Below, in pieces: positions 12,501-20,819 of a DNA stretch of 64,000 nucleotides. Below the pieces are notes generated by a model, which saw nothing but the letters and a program-made list of their open reading frames with translations, was not told the origin of the DNA and ran no database searches. Positions within the stretch are counted from its first letter, which is position 1. The number at the start of each line of letters is the position of its first letter. The translations under genes were made by a program, and so were the position numbers. This DNA is from Incurvaria masculella (lineage: Eukaryota > Arthropoda > Insecta > Lepidoptera > Incurvariidae). The stretch is taken from NCBI GenBank assembly GCA_946894095.1, contig OX335665.1, positions 3,172,001 through 3,236,000 of the forward strand. The letters are read 5' to 3'.

Positions 12501-15500
12501 GTGCAGTAACACAGTCGACAGATTTTATACTGTATCTATAGACCTGAAATGGTAGTCGAGGCGGCTATCAATCAGCTCAGGACGAGTACGACGCGAGGCA
12601 CGCTCTAGGCGAAGTCGGCTTCTTAGAGGAACGGCCGCGCTGCGACGACAAGGGGAGATTCGCGCCCGCTACCTGCGTCTCCACGCAGACGTGAGTAAAC
12701 TATACCGTGCAGTAACACAGTCGACAGATTTTATACTGTATCTATAGACCTGAAATGGTAGTCGAGGCGGCTATCAATCAGCTCAGGACGAGTACGACGC
12801 GAGGCACGCTCTAGGCGAAGTCGGCTTCTTAGAGGAACGGCCGCGCTGCGACGACAAGGGGAGATTCGCGCCCGCTACCTGCGTCTCCACGCAGACGTGA
12901 GTAAACTATACCGTGCAGTAACACAGTCGACAGATTTTATACTGTATCTATAGACCTGAAATGGTAGTCGAGGCGGCTATCAATCAGCTCAGGACGAGTA
13001 CGACGCGAGGCACGCTCTAGGCGAAGTCGGCTTCCTAGAGGAACGGCCGCGCTGCGACGATAAGGGGAGATTCGCGCCCGCTACCTGCGTCTCCACGCAG
13101 ACGTGAGTAAACTATACCGTGCAGTAACACAGTCGACAGATTTTATACTGTATCTATAGACCTGAAATGGTAGTCGAGGCGGCTATAAATCAGCTCAGGA
13201 CGAGTACGACGCGAGGCACGCTCTAGGCGAAGTCGGCTTCTTGGAGGAACGGCCGCGCTGCGACGACAAGGGGAGATTCGCGCCCGCTACCTGCGTCTCC
13301 ACGCAGACGTGAGTAAACTATACCGTGCAGTAACACAGTCGACAGATTTTATACTGTATCTATAGACCTGAAATGGTAGTCGAGGCGGCTATCAATCAGC
13401 TCAGGACGAGTACGACGCGAGGCACGCTCTAGGCGAAGTCGGCTTCTTAGAGGAACGGCCGCGCTGCGACGACAAGGGGAGATTCGCGCCCGCTACCTGC
13501 GTCTCCACGCAGACGTGAGTAAACTATACCGTGCAGTAACACAGTCGACAGATTTTATACTGTATCTATAGACCTGAAATGGTAGTCGAGGCGGCTATCA
13601 ATCAGCTCAGGACGAGTACGACGCGAGGCACGCTCTAGGCGAAGTCGGCTTCTTAGAGGAACGGCCGCGCTGCGACGACAAGGGGAGATTCGCGCCCGCT
13701 ACCTGCGTCTCCACGCAGACGTGAGTAAACTATACCGTGCAGTAACACAGTCGACAGATCTCATACTGTATCTATAGACCTAAAAAGGTAGTGGAGGCGG
13801 CTGTCACTCGGCTCAGGGCGGGTACGACGCGAGGCACGCTCTAGGCGAAGTCGGCTTCTTAGAGGAACGGCCGCGCTGCGACGACAAGGGGAGATTCGCG
13901 CCCGCTGCCTGCGTCTCCACGCAGACGTGAGTAAACTATACCGTGCAGTAACACAGTCGACAGATCTCATACTGTATCTATAGACCTAAAAAGGTAGTGG
14001 AGGCGGCTATCAATCAGCTCAGGACGAGTACGACGCGAGGCACGCTCGAGGCGAAGTCGGCTTCCTAGAGGAACGGCCGCGCTGCGACGACAAGGGGAGA
14101 TTCGCGCCCGCTACCTGCGTCTCCACGCAGACGTGAGTAAACTATACCGTGCAGTAACACAGTCGACAGATCTCATACTGTATCCATAGACCTGAAAAGG
14201 TAGTGGAGGCAACTATTTTCTGCGTCTCCACGAAGCTGTAAGCAGCTATGTAATACAGCCGACCGATCTTTTCATGTATTAATAATTAAGAACTGAATGA
14301 ATTACATAATATATGAATTATTTTCAGGTGCTTCTGCCAATCGGAACAGGGAGAAAGAATATTCGGTGAGGTGGAGTACCGTGATAGCAACACGCTACGG
14401 AGTATGCAGTGCGGTAAGGTTATTTTTAGGGTTCCGTACCCAAAGGGTGCCAACGGAACCCTATCACCTAGCCTCCGTTGTCCGTCCGTCCGTCCGTCCG
14501 TCTATCTGTCACAGGGCTGTATCTCATGAACCGTAATAGGTAGGCAGCAGATTTTTTTACAGGGTGTGTATTTATTTTGCCGCTATAACAACAAAAAGCT
14601 AAAGTTATTCAATAATAATAATCAAAGGGGGGCCCCATACAAGAAACGTGTTTTTTTTTTCGGTTTAAATTTTGTACTTTGGCTTGTACTTAACTTGAAG
14701 AAGGCCTAGCGGACGTCGAGAAGAACTCAAAAAGACTTCTTGTAGTTTTAAACGTATATTCACATGATGAAAAAAGAGCGTGCGTGCTGCACGCGTGCAC
14801 AAAACAATGGCGCCAACGGAAATGAAGTTTGACAAATTGGCCCCCTTAAACATACATTTCAGGCAACTATATTTAGCCAACCTATTTTGGTATTATACAG
14901 TACTTAGTAATTTAAGCATTGACAAATTTTGATACCTTAGTACAGTGACAATGGAACGACAGGAGTAGCGATAGAAGCTCATTCGTATGGCGGCAGCGTA
15001 GCCAGGATGCAAAACCACTAACTGTAGTCGGCTCGCTAACGTCTATTCGGCAACGCAACATCGAATGTTCGTTGCACTAAATAGCGTCCTGTAAATAGTG
15101 TCATTGAAAACAGAAAACATCAGTAGTAAGTTCATTCGTAAGCGAACTCACTCGTCGGCGCTGCCACCATTGTAAAATACCCAAAGACCCAGGCCGCAGC
15201 GGTGTGCCGAACCCTGGTGTTTTTACCAAAACTGCTTACGTAATTCGTTAAGATTTTATGACCCCTGCTGTCAGGTTGCTCCCGGCGCAACGAGCACATC
15301 CGCCGCAGCATCGGCGCGGGGGTCCGGCTGCCCGTGCTCGGGCCGCGGTGCTCGCAAGATGGCGGCTTCAACCCGGTGCAGTGCGACGAGCGCTCGTGCC
15401 GCTGCGTCAACAGGCTGACGGGCGTCGTCGAGGCCGCTCACCACGTCGACTTGGACGAGCACTCGATCAAGGATCTTCCCTGCTGTAAGTGTTCCGAATG

Positions 15501-18500
15501 AACCCAACCTCTCAGGTTGCTCCCTGCGCAACAAACATCCCCCGCAGTATCGGCGCAGTGGTCCGGCGCTCGCAAGATGGCGGCTTACATTGCCGAATCT
15601 CATTGGAGAATTTACTAACCAATGATTACTAACAATTAAATTAGCTGGGTTCGAGTGCCTCAGCAGCACTAAGGGCCGAGTGCACGAAAGAACAAAAAAT
15701 CAAAATCAACGTCAAAGTATGATCAAACACGTCACTTTGTGTGGACAGTATGGAAGGTACTCTATGCGGTTCAGTAAAAGTGACGTGTTTGAAGATTGAT
15801 CAACTCAGCTGTTTCTTCGTGCAACCGGGGCTTAGAGTGCTCAGCAGCGTCAAAGAATATATAATAAATACGCAGCGTCTACCAGCTAACGGCACAGAAT
15901 AAATAATATGTTAACGAAGAGTAGATTACGGGTAGGAAGCGGGCGGAGAGCGGGTAGGTACAAGCGTATGCGTTGCATCATTGCTACCTACTACCTACCT
16001 ACACTGTCGAGCTAGAAGTTTTACTTCCATAGCGCGTGGCCTCCACGTAAAATATGTTTTAATTACCCATCAGTTAATTTCACAATATTCCGTCATCATG
16101 AGGATTTGAATGGACTTCCACTTTAAACAAAGATCGACCGAATAACAATAATAATATAATCAGCACTGCCATACATTGGAACGGTCATTATCGATTTCAC
16201 CCGAATGTATGAAACGTGTACTAACTGTCAGACCAACAAAGCAAGATGGATATAGCCGCCATTGCTGTCAGCAACCGTTTCATGCAACGTTTTTTACTAA
16301 GGGAGTTGCGCCAGACTGCCGAATAAGTTGATCTGTCATACAAAGCGATTAAAATAAGAATAGGACGCGGTTCGTGACTAACTTCACTCGAATTCGCGAG
16401 GGAAAGTACGCGGCAACACCGCGGCAAAGTACTGAAGTTTGTGAAGTGATGTGAGCGTTTTAGCAGTTTGACATTCAAAATGGCGGTGATCCTATCCTAT
16501 TCTTAATTGAGTCGCATTGTATATAATTTCAGACGACGCCTCTCTCGACATCTACCCCGAATACAGCCCCGACGACGTGGAGCCCCCCTTCAACTACACG
16601 TCGCCTTGCGAGCTAGAGCGAGATGAACAGATGCGGCGAGTGCTGCAGAGTGAAGAGGATGGCTACATCGTTGACTTCTTCACGAGCGCCATGGACTGTC
16701 TGCCGGACGGTAGTTACGGCAGGATACGGACTGAGCTCGATGGAAGGTATGACTCTCTTTACGTTTGAATTAAAGTTATTATACCAAAGCAGCACATCGG
16801 AACCAGGTGCCGTGCCAGGATCTTCTTAATATTTTACGGCTTCATTGAACTGGATGAAAAACGCGGACGATTTTCATTGCCGTTCCAACCACCGTTCCTT
16901 CAATGCGATGGTACCAACCGAGGTGGGATTAACGCTGGTAGGGTTAAGTACGTAAGTGACCCCTCACCGGAAAAGGTGAATTTCAAGATTGACCTGACAG
17001 GGGATTGGAACCTCAAATAAATAAGAAGTTCACATTACGTTATGGATAATTTTACAATATCAATGGTCATGAAGTATCTTCCGATTGAATAAAGCTGTTT
17101 TGAGTATAATTTTGGATCTCCGACGAGAAATCTTATTTCCACCTAAAAACATCATTAGGCGAAACGACGATGACAATATTGATTGTTATTATTATTATTA
17201 TTTTTATGCGACCTGACATGGATGGCTTATACCACACAACTAACTGTATGATATTAGCCCAATACACCACATTCCCGAAGGAATTATGTGCCATGCCAGG
17301 ACCTTCCCTTAATGAGCACGGCTACGTTGAACTGGATGGAAAACACGGACAATGTATCATTGCCGCTTCGACCATCTTTTCATCCAATGCGATGGTACCA
17401 ATGGGTGGGTATGGGGACCTACAGTTTTACATGGATTCCGAACCATGGAGCAGCTCGCATTCTAGGTGACCATGACACCGAATTCCAAAATGGCACCCGT
17501 GATGTTGTTTATATGTTTGCTCGCAATTTGTTCACAGAAAAGTATGCATCACGGAAACGGGCCAACCAATAGAAGAATACCACTCGACTCCAGGCAGCCC
17601 GGACTACGACACGATGGATTGTAGTATGTTTTTATTGAAGTTTCATACAGGCTGTAAAATACCTACACAAAAAATGTATGGGGAGGATGAATTTTTTCAA
17701 TGTTATCAACATTTTAGGGTTCCGGACCCAAAGGGTGAAAACGGAACCCTATTACTAAGCCTCCGCTGTCCGTCCGTCCCTCCGTATGTCTGTCACAGGG
17801 CTGTATCTCATGAACCGTAATAGATCCGCAGCTGAAATTTTCACAGAGTGTGTATTCATTTTGCCGCTATAACAAAAAATAGGTAAAATAACAAAAAAGA
17901 TCTTGTACGATGGTACGGAACCCTTCGTGTGCGAGTCCGACTCGCACTTGGCCGGTTTTTTGCTCCAAATATGCTAAGAAATACGTACATCCCCTACACC
18001 CCGTATTTATGTGGCACCACTGCCTTGCCCAATAGGCCACTATATTGGATATTCTATGTAACTGGACATGGATGGCTAATACCACACCCTCCGTCATATT
18101 AGCCCAATAAAACGCATTCCCGAAGGAATTGGCTACCATGCCAGGACCTTCGCTTTATGAGCACGGCTGCAACTGCATGGTAAACATGAACAATGTTTCA
18201 TTGCTATTTCGACCACCTTTTCATCCGATGCGATGGTACCAACCAGGGCGGGCTTCACCCTACCACACAGTAGGGGAAGGGGAGGGACCTAGAGTTTTAC
18301 ATGGATTCCGAACCATGGAGCAGCTCGCATTATATTTATGTATAATGTATTAGCCATCCATTGCATAAAAACCGGCCAAGTGCGAGTCGGATTCGCACAC
18401 GAAGGGTCCCGTACCATCGTAAAAGATTTTATACAAAAAAATCACGTTTTTTGTTTTTTTTTATTATTTTTTAATCTTACCTATTTGTTGTTACAGCGGC

Positions 18501-19848
18501 AAAATAAATACACACTCTGTGAAAATTTCAGCTGTCTATGTGTTACGGTTAATGAGATACAGCCTTTGGGTACGGAACCCTAAAAAATGGTTAGGTTAGG
18601 TTAGCCACCTCCCCGCCCGCGGGTGGGCGTACCCGCAAACGAACCCCCTCACCGCCGCACTCTCCCTCTTTCTACAGCACACCCGTCTTTATGCACTTAA
18701 GAATGGCCCGTAAGCTATGCTCCCCATACAAACGTAGTTTACTAATAATTTAGAAACCTCTGTTCCAATCAAATTGATATGTAATATCAGGTAACAAATA
18801 TCTGTGTCTGCACGCTTTTGTTTTTTTGAAAAATCCAAACCGAATCAAATAAAAGCAAAAAGGAATTCTATATACGAATTTTGTTTTTCTCTGTGGTTTT
18901 TACCGAAAAAACAAAGACATGCAGACACAGTTATTTTTAGCCTCATATTAGATACCAAATATCAAGTAAATTGGAACAGTGGTTTTAAAATTATTAGTAA
19001 ACTACGTTTGTATGAAAGGCGAAATTTTCTGATGCTTATGGGCCGACCTTAAGGTGGCCCAACCCGGCGGGACGAACTCATTCGCGGGCACGGTACAAAA
19101 CCGTGCTGTTGCGCTCTGGGTCCTTCTCTGTTTAAAAAAAAAAAGACAGGCTCCGTGATGAGTAAGTTGCAACATGTCCATAACAAAGACAATGTGCATA
19201 GTGTATGATTTGATTCCGTGATGAGGAAGTTGCAACATGTCCAAAAAAAAGATGTGCATAGTGTATGATTTGATAAGATTTACGAAAATTTTAATTACAA
19301 AACGACTTATAGCTAAAAGTAAACCACGACCGCTTTAGTCAAAATCTAACAAAAACCAAATAGATCTTGATTAAATAAGCTATGTCTGATGACTAATCTA
19401 TTTAATATGTTCTTACTTTATCATTGCGTAATCCACCTCCAAAATTATTGTATAAATCGCACGAAAAATGCGAACTTACCAAACACAATTTTACAATGCT
19501 AATGGTCATCAGACATCTAGGTCGATCAAATAAAGCTATTTTGAGCAAACTTTTGGATCCCTGACAAGAAATATGGGCGTGATCTTCTTTCCCCTTTTGT
19601 ATGGGGAGATGAGCGGGTTGGGCCACCTTAAGTCGATTGCTCCCACACTTCCGCCAGAGTGCGCGCAGACGTCGCGCCTGCTGCGCAGCGCCGAGCGGCC
19701 CGCGTGCTGCCGCGCCGGCGGCTTCCGGCCCGTGCAGTGCCGCCGCGGGCTCTGCTACTGCGTCGACGCGGACGGCCGACAGCTCGGCAAGGAGACCGCC
19801 GACGTCGCGCTGCTGCCGTGCCACACGCCCGACTGGAGGAGTTGCTGA
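3485..19848 (+). CDS. Secreted thyroglobulin type-1 repeat protein, whole gene (8 coding exons)
   Basis: Joining eight exons (3485-3595, 11304-11409, 11728-11863, 14328-14413, 15275-15484, 16533-16746, 17538-17623, 19658-19848) gives one open frame of 379 codons with every intron phase matching. Residues 1-25 look like a signal peptide. Residues 26-72 form a small Cys/Gly-rich module. Four TY units follow: exons 3+4, exon 5, exons 6+7 and exon 8. TY1, TY2 and TY4 show the family pattern P-x-C, G-x-F-x-P, C and C-x-C (CFC, CRC, CYC in place of CWC); TY3 is the most diverged. TY repeats are known in thyropin-type cysteine protease inhibitors and extracellular matrix proteins, so an extracellular protein-binding or inhibitory role is an inference. 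Insect proteins of this layout are often labelled 'U24-ctenitoxin-like' by similarity; nothing here shows a toxin. The gene carries a 12-copy exon array in intron 3. Confidence 0.85.
3787..4266. mobile_element. TTAA-flanked MITE, family A copy 1
   Basis: 472 bp between TTAA at 3787 and 4263. Imperfect terminal repeats: GGGCCTGGTACTAGCCAA at the left and the complement of TTGGCTAGTCCTAGCGCC at the right. TTAA target duplication is typical of piggyBac-type elements. Nearly identical to copy 2 at 35324-35802, same orientation. It lies in intron 1 of the TY gene. Confidence 0.9.
4675..4850. repeat. Short GATTTCCAAAGATTCC-type tandem repeat
   Basis: Repeated variants of GAGATTTCCAAA with TATTCCTG or GATTCCTG spacing occur at roughly 18-20 bp steps. 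It abuts the 172-bp array. Confidence 0.8.
4845..5500. repeat. 172-bp tandem array, about 3.8 copies
   Basis: GTCTGGGAT recurs at 4921, 5093, 5265 and 5437. Units include GGTTGATTGTGTCCGCAGGA. Related single segments occur at 4385-4560 and 8064-8240. Confidence 0.95.
5540..5700 (-). mobile_element. tRNA-headed SINE fragment
   Basis: ACTAGGTGCCACGCCAGGAC to ACCCTACCACCTACAG block; closes the 172-bp array on its right side. Confidence 0.85.
5843..6045. mobile_element. Foldback MITE, GTTACGG family copy 1
   Basis: Arms CATGTTTGAAAAATGTTACG with a GGAAGGAGA block, and the inverted form ending CGTAACATATTTCAAACATT. The centre contains GTCTGCTGCGTACGAACG, shared with copy 2. On the - strand 5745-5835 has a possible tRNA-like A box (TAGCCCAGTGGTGCGAC), so a SINE head may adjoin. 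Confidence 0.88.
6060..7020. other. Intron sequence with GC-rich part, no gene seen
   Basis: 6150-6780 is unusually GC-rich for the window and has short open frames without recognisable motifs. It could be the 5' part of a P-like element that supplied the THAP exon at 7031. Confidence 0.45.
7031..7110 (+). CDS. THAP zinc-finger exon 1, orphan
   Basis: ATG then PNCSVRICKNRNENVS and NNGITFHR, with Cys at positions 4 and 9, ending CATAG before GTAAGC in phase 2. This is the usual first exon of THAP-domain proteins and P-element transposases: C-x4-C, then a basic run, then ITFH. No second exon with the rest of the THAP domain or a transposase core was recognised downstream, so it is most likely a P-element remnant in TY-gene intron 1, though a domesticated gene with distant exons is possible. 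Confidence 0.6.
7111..7990. other. Intron sequence, no gene seen
   Basis: AT-rich with several ATCGAT words (7218, 7330, 7710, 7733) and a GC-rich end from 7745. Confidence 0.5.
7994..8063 (+). pseudogene. Detached fragment of TY exon 3
   Basis: About 68 bp are nearly identical to the core of the array exon (GAGGCACGCTCGAGGCGAAG onward to GGGGAGATTCG). It carries the CTCGAGG variant otherwise found only in array copy 12. It lies in intron 1, 3.3 kb before exon 2, without donor or acceptor, and joins a dispersed repeat at 8064. Confidence 0.85.
8385..8455. mobile_element. End fragment of the CATTCCTTGG family
   Basis: Contains the complement of AATAAGCGACGTAC with TTTTTCGTAC and TTCCAAGGAATG, matching ends at 33950, 48200 and 55870. 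It abuts the truncated LTR element. Confidence 0.75.
8535..9066 (-). mobile_element. LTR of a retrotransposon with adjacent primer-binding site
   Basis: Read on the - strand, the 532-bp unit starts TGTTACGAGCGCG and ends CGCGTAACA. In LTR order it has ATATAAAAGG (near 8785) and AATAAA (8592-8597). Two bases past the end, TGGTGTCAGAAGTGGGAT resembles a tRNA primer-binding site. The internal region stops at about 8455, where another repeat begins, so only one LTR and about 80 bp of leader remain. Confidence 0.8.
9067..9287. repeat. 221-bp near-perfect palindrome (two element ends head to head)
   Basis: Arms of about 106 bp are essentially identical in inverted orientation around a 9-base loop (9173-9181). 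Each arm is the ATCGACCGTGAAGCAAGGAC end seen also at 33545, 42225, 43905, 47620, 55215, 55570 and 55830. It begins right at the end of the LTR at 8535-9066. Confidence 0.95.
9300..9825. other. Intron sequence, no gene seen
   Basis: AT-rich; no recognisable product in its short frames. Confidence 0.55.
9830..9897. repeat. Short dispersed repeat (GAATTGAGAACCTCCTC)
   Basis: CATACAAAAA to TTCGGTTAAAA. Related copies at 20755-20815 and 42305-42355. Confidence 0.75.
10024..10864. mobile_element. Dispersed non-autonomous element, unclassified
   Basis: Starts CTAGCAACCCGTCCCGGCTT and ends CGACTTTGTTTTATACTATG after CCGTTGCGTAGTTTTAAAGA, ends I recognise as a common lepidopteran repeat. No coding region seen. 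Confidence 0.65.
11135..11278. repeat. Dispersed repeat ending just before TY exon 2, copy 1
   Basis: GCCGCCATTGCTGTCAGCA, CGTTTTTTACTGAGGGAG and GCGCCAGACTG match 16150-16320. It ends about 26 bp before the proposed exon 2 acceptor. Confidence 0.85.
11304..11409 (+). CDS. TY gene exon 2 (Cys/Gly-rich module)
   Basis: The frame reads a small Cys/Gly module ending GRCGAGLACV then EQEGNRCRR, resembling the N-terminal IGFBP-like module that precedes TY repeats in related proteins. The donor is A followed by GTGAGT in phase 1, which joins exon 3 in frame. The start is uncertain: acceptors after 11303 or 11309 both keep phase 0, and a stop codon just upstream (TGA near 11274) rules out a longer exon. 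The pyrimidine tract is poor because a dispersed repeat ends about 26 bp upstream. A further small exon between exons 1 and 2 cannot be excluded. Confidence 0.65.
11728..11863 (+). CDS. TY gene exon 3 (first half of TY1)
   Basis: The acceptor at CGCACAG, followed by TG, completes the split codon from exon 2. The exon encodes ESDCHSAQDEYDARHALGE and continues to the RPRCDDKGRFAP core of TY1. It ends ACG CAG AC before GTGAGT, phase 2. This is copy 1 of the 206-bp array and the only copy that has both the first TY Cys and an acceptor in the phase needed by exon 2. Confidence 0.8.
11728..14216 (+). repeat. 12-copy, 206-bp tandem array carrying TY exon 3 and its donor
   Basis: The marker GCACGCTC recurs at 11771, 11977, 12186, 12392, 12598, 12804, 13010, 13216, 13422, 13628, 13834 and 14040: spacing is 206 bp, with one 209-bp step caused by an in-frame ACG insertion in copy 3. 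Each unit holds about 112 bp of exon 3, the donor GTGAGT and about 90 bp of intron. All 12 donors are intact and all exon parts stay open. In copies 2-10 and 12 the first TY Cys codon is replaced (TAT or equivalent); copy 11 has a TGT. Copies 10-12 share edge variants (for example CAGATCTCAT). Confidence 0.95.
14328..14413 (+). CDS. TY gene exon 4 (second half of TY1)
   Basis: The acceptor TTTTCAG is excellent. The first base completes ACG from exon 3, and the exon then reads CFCQSEQGERIFGE, the CWCV-type end of a TY domain. It ends TGC G before GTAAGG, phase 1, and joins exon 5 as GGT. Confidence 0.85.
14426..14660 (-). mobile_element. GGCCAAGTGCGAG / GGAC-type dispersed element, truncated
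   Basis: GGGTTCCGTACCCAAAGGGT end with GTCC units begins 13 bp after the donor of TY exon 4. Confidence 0.9.
15275..15484 (+). CDS. TY gene exon 5 (TY2)
   Basis: The acceptor is CTGTCAG and the donor is T before GTAAGT, phase 1. The exon encodes a whole TY unit from CSRRNEHIRRS through GPRCSQDGGFNPVQC and CRCV to the closing Cys (DLPC). A decayed copy of the first part of this exon lies 27 bp downstream at 15511. Confidence 0.85.
15511..15592 (+). pseudogene. Decayed partial duplicate of TY exon 5 in intron 5
   Basis: Directly after exon 5 a second acceptor-like CCTCTCAG is followed by GTTGCTCCCTGCGCAACAA and later GCTCGCAAGATGGCGGCTT, parallel to the exon 5 start and its GCTCGCAAGATGGCGGCTTC. 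Internal deletions break the frame. Confidence 0.85.
15670..15835. mobile_element. Small foldback MITE (AAGCCCCGGTTGCACGAAG family)
   Basis: Ends AAGGGCCGAGTGCACGAA and TTCGTGCAACCGGGGCTT, with inner inverted CAAACACGTCACTTT. A truncated copy lies at 53153-53275. Confidence 0.85.
16150..16320. repeat. Dispersed repeat, copy 2
   Basis: Same blocks as 11135-11278, in TY intron 5. Confidence 0.85.
16533..16746 (+). CDS. TY gene exon 6 (linker and start of TY3)
   Basis: The acceptor AATTTCAG is followed by AC, completing a Tyr codon. An acidic, Pro-rich linker (ASLDIYPEYSPDDVEPPF) precedes a diverged TY unit: SPCELERDEQMRR and later MDCLPDGSYGRIRTELDG. The donor is AG before GTATGA, phase 2. 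Confidence 0.8.
16795..16945 (-). mobile_element. tRNA-headed SINE fragment
   Basis: GGTGCCGTGCCAGGATCTTC to GATGGTACCAACC block, 50 bp past TY exon 6. Confidence 0.85.
17205..17475 (-). mobile_element. tRNA-headed SINE, 5'-truncated
   Basis: Family body in TY-gene intron 6, 63 bp before exon 7. Confidence 0.88.
17538..17623 (+). CDS. TY gene exon 7 (end of TY3)
   Basis: The acceptor TTCACAG is followed by A, completing AGA. The exon reads KVCITETGQPIEEYHSTPGS and ends MDC. The donor is A before GTATGT, phase 1. Its small size and phases match exon 4, which suggests that TY1 and TY3 share an ancestral intron position. Confidence 0.8.
17713..17962 (-). mobile_element. GGCCAAGTGCGAG / GGAC-type dispersed element
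   Basis: Full length, inverted, 90 bp past TY exon 7. Confidence 0.9.
18055..18330 (-). mobile_element. tRNA-headed SINE, 5'-truncated
   Basis: Family body in TY-gene intron 7, between two GGAC-family elements. Confidence 0.88.
18367..18587 (+). mobile_element. GGCCAAGTGCGAG / GGAC-type dispersed element, GGAC tract lost
   Basis: Starts AAAACCGGCCAAGTGCGAGT and ends GGGTACGGAACCCTAAAAA. The start resembles a tRNA-like A box (GGCCAAGTGCG), so a SINE origin is possible but not shown. Confidence 0.88.
18697..19052. mobile_element. TTAA-flanked foldback MITE, family C copy 1
   Basis: 348 bp between TTAA at 18697 and 19049. Long inverted arms share CATACAAACGTAGTTTACTA and AATTT-type continuations; ends are GAATGGCCCGTAAGC and the complement of GCTTATGGGCCGACC. 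Confidence 0.9.
19049..19631. mobile_element. TTAA-flanked MITE, family B copy 1
   Basis: 575 bp between TTAA sites. Terminal repeats are GGTGGCCCAACCCG and the complement of CGGGTTGGGCCACC. Its left TTAA is shared with the family C element, and its right end is 26 bp from the last TY-gene acceptor. Confidence 0.92.
19658..19848 (+). CDS. TY gene exon 8 (TY4 and stop)
   Basis: The acceptor CTTCCGCCAG is followed by AG and then TGC. The exon encodes a compact TY unit (CAQTSRLLRSAERPACC, GGFRPVQC, CYCV) and ends RSC then TGA at 19846-19848. A TTAA-type MITE ends 26 bp upstream of the acceptor, so the branch point may lie in or at its end. AATAAA near 20420 is a possible polyadenylation signal but lies inside foldback repeats. 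Confidence 0.85.
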
Positions 19849-19966
19849 GCGGTCCACTCAGGGTGGCGAGCGCGAGAAGTATCTCTTTGCTCAATCACAT
19901 ACCCGTTGCGTGGATAGTAAATCGTTATTAAAAACCGTTTTAAAACACATTTAACCGACTTCAATC

Positions 19967-20655
19967 ACTAAGGGCTGAATTGTCAATGGTCTTTTGAGAT
20001 TACCGCGGTCGTTAGACATGTTTGAAAAATTGTACGGCTTTTCAAGCGGCAGGAAGAGACATTCTACGACGTTTCGAGTTAATCATTCAGCCCGTTGTCA
20101 GGGAGGCCAGTCGTCTGCTGCGTACGAACGCGGCGGATGCCTCCTTGACAACGGGCTGAATGATTAGCTCGGAACGTCGGAGAATGTCTGTTCCTGCCGC
20201 GTGAAAAGCCGTAACATTTTTCAAACATTTCAATGGTCTGATAATAATATGAGATGGATCCATTTACCACTCTGCTTATCCATCTGTTAAGTTCATATTA
20301 TTATTGGGACCGATTTTCCAATCCTCAGATAGTACTAATCGGACTGACTTTGTCAAAAGGGGGATAGGCATTGCCGGAGAATTATATCTTTCATGACAAT
20401 AATCTGACTATAATTTTAGCAATAAACATATGGACTTACTACATCGGATGGATAAGCAGAAGCGTAAAGAAATACGTTTAATAGTTATCTGGCTGTTTAT
20501 CAGACTATTGAAAAATCAGCCCTTAGTAAAATTACAGGCAGATAATTGTGAAAGAAGATATAATCCTCCGGTAATGACTATCAGTCTTTTTACAAACGTT
20601 AATTTGTACTATCAGTCCGATAAGTACTATCTGATGATTGAATAATCGGCCCTAT
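19967..20655. mobile_element. Nested foldback cluster downstream of the TY gene
   Basis: Besides the inserted copy at 19992-20229, a further inverted pair (GATAGTACTAATCGGACTGA near 20331 and its complement near 20600-20630, then GATTGAATAATCGG) shows at least one more foldback. Apparent open frames here have no recognisable product. Confidence 0.75.
19992..20229. mobile_element. Foldback MITE, GTTACGG family copy 2, inserted in another MITE
   Basis: Same arms and centre as the 5843 copy. The flanks repeat TCAATGGTCT (left end at about 19992, right at about 20229), an apparent 8-10 bp target duplication. It sits inside a larger inverted repeat whose ends are CTAAGGGCTGAATTGTCAAT (19969) and the complementary ATTGAAAAATCAGCCCTTAG (20507). 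Confidence 0.85.
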
Positions 20656-20754
20656 GAGCAGTAATATTCTTCCATAAAATTTAAGATATACCCTACCAAT
20701 GAAAAAAATAATTATTCAAATAGGGTGTCAATTAGCGGATATATTGAGTAACAT

Positions 20755-20816
20755 ACATACAAAAAACATACAAACGAATTGAGAACCTCCTCCTTTTTTG
20801 AAGTCGGTTAAAAATT
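20755..20816. repeat. Short dispersed repeat (GAATTGAGAACCTCCTC)
   Basis: CATACAAACGAATTGAGAAC to GAAGTCGGTTAAAA, directly before the TTAA foldback at 20820. Confidence 0.8.
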
Positions 20817-20819
20817 ACC

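Noticed and set aside
15258..15669. Open frames on both strands over TY exon 5, and similar ones over exon 8
   Set aside because: They are shadows of GC-rich exons. The TY frame carries the Cys pattern and matching splice phases; the others show no family motif.
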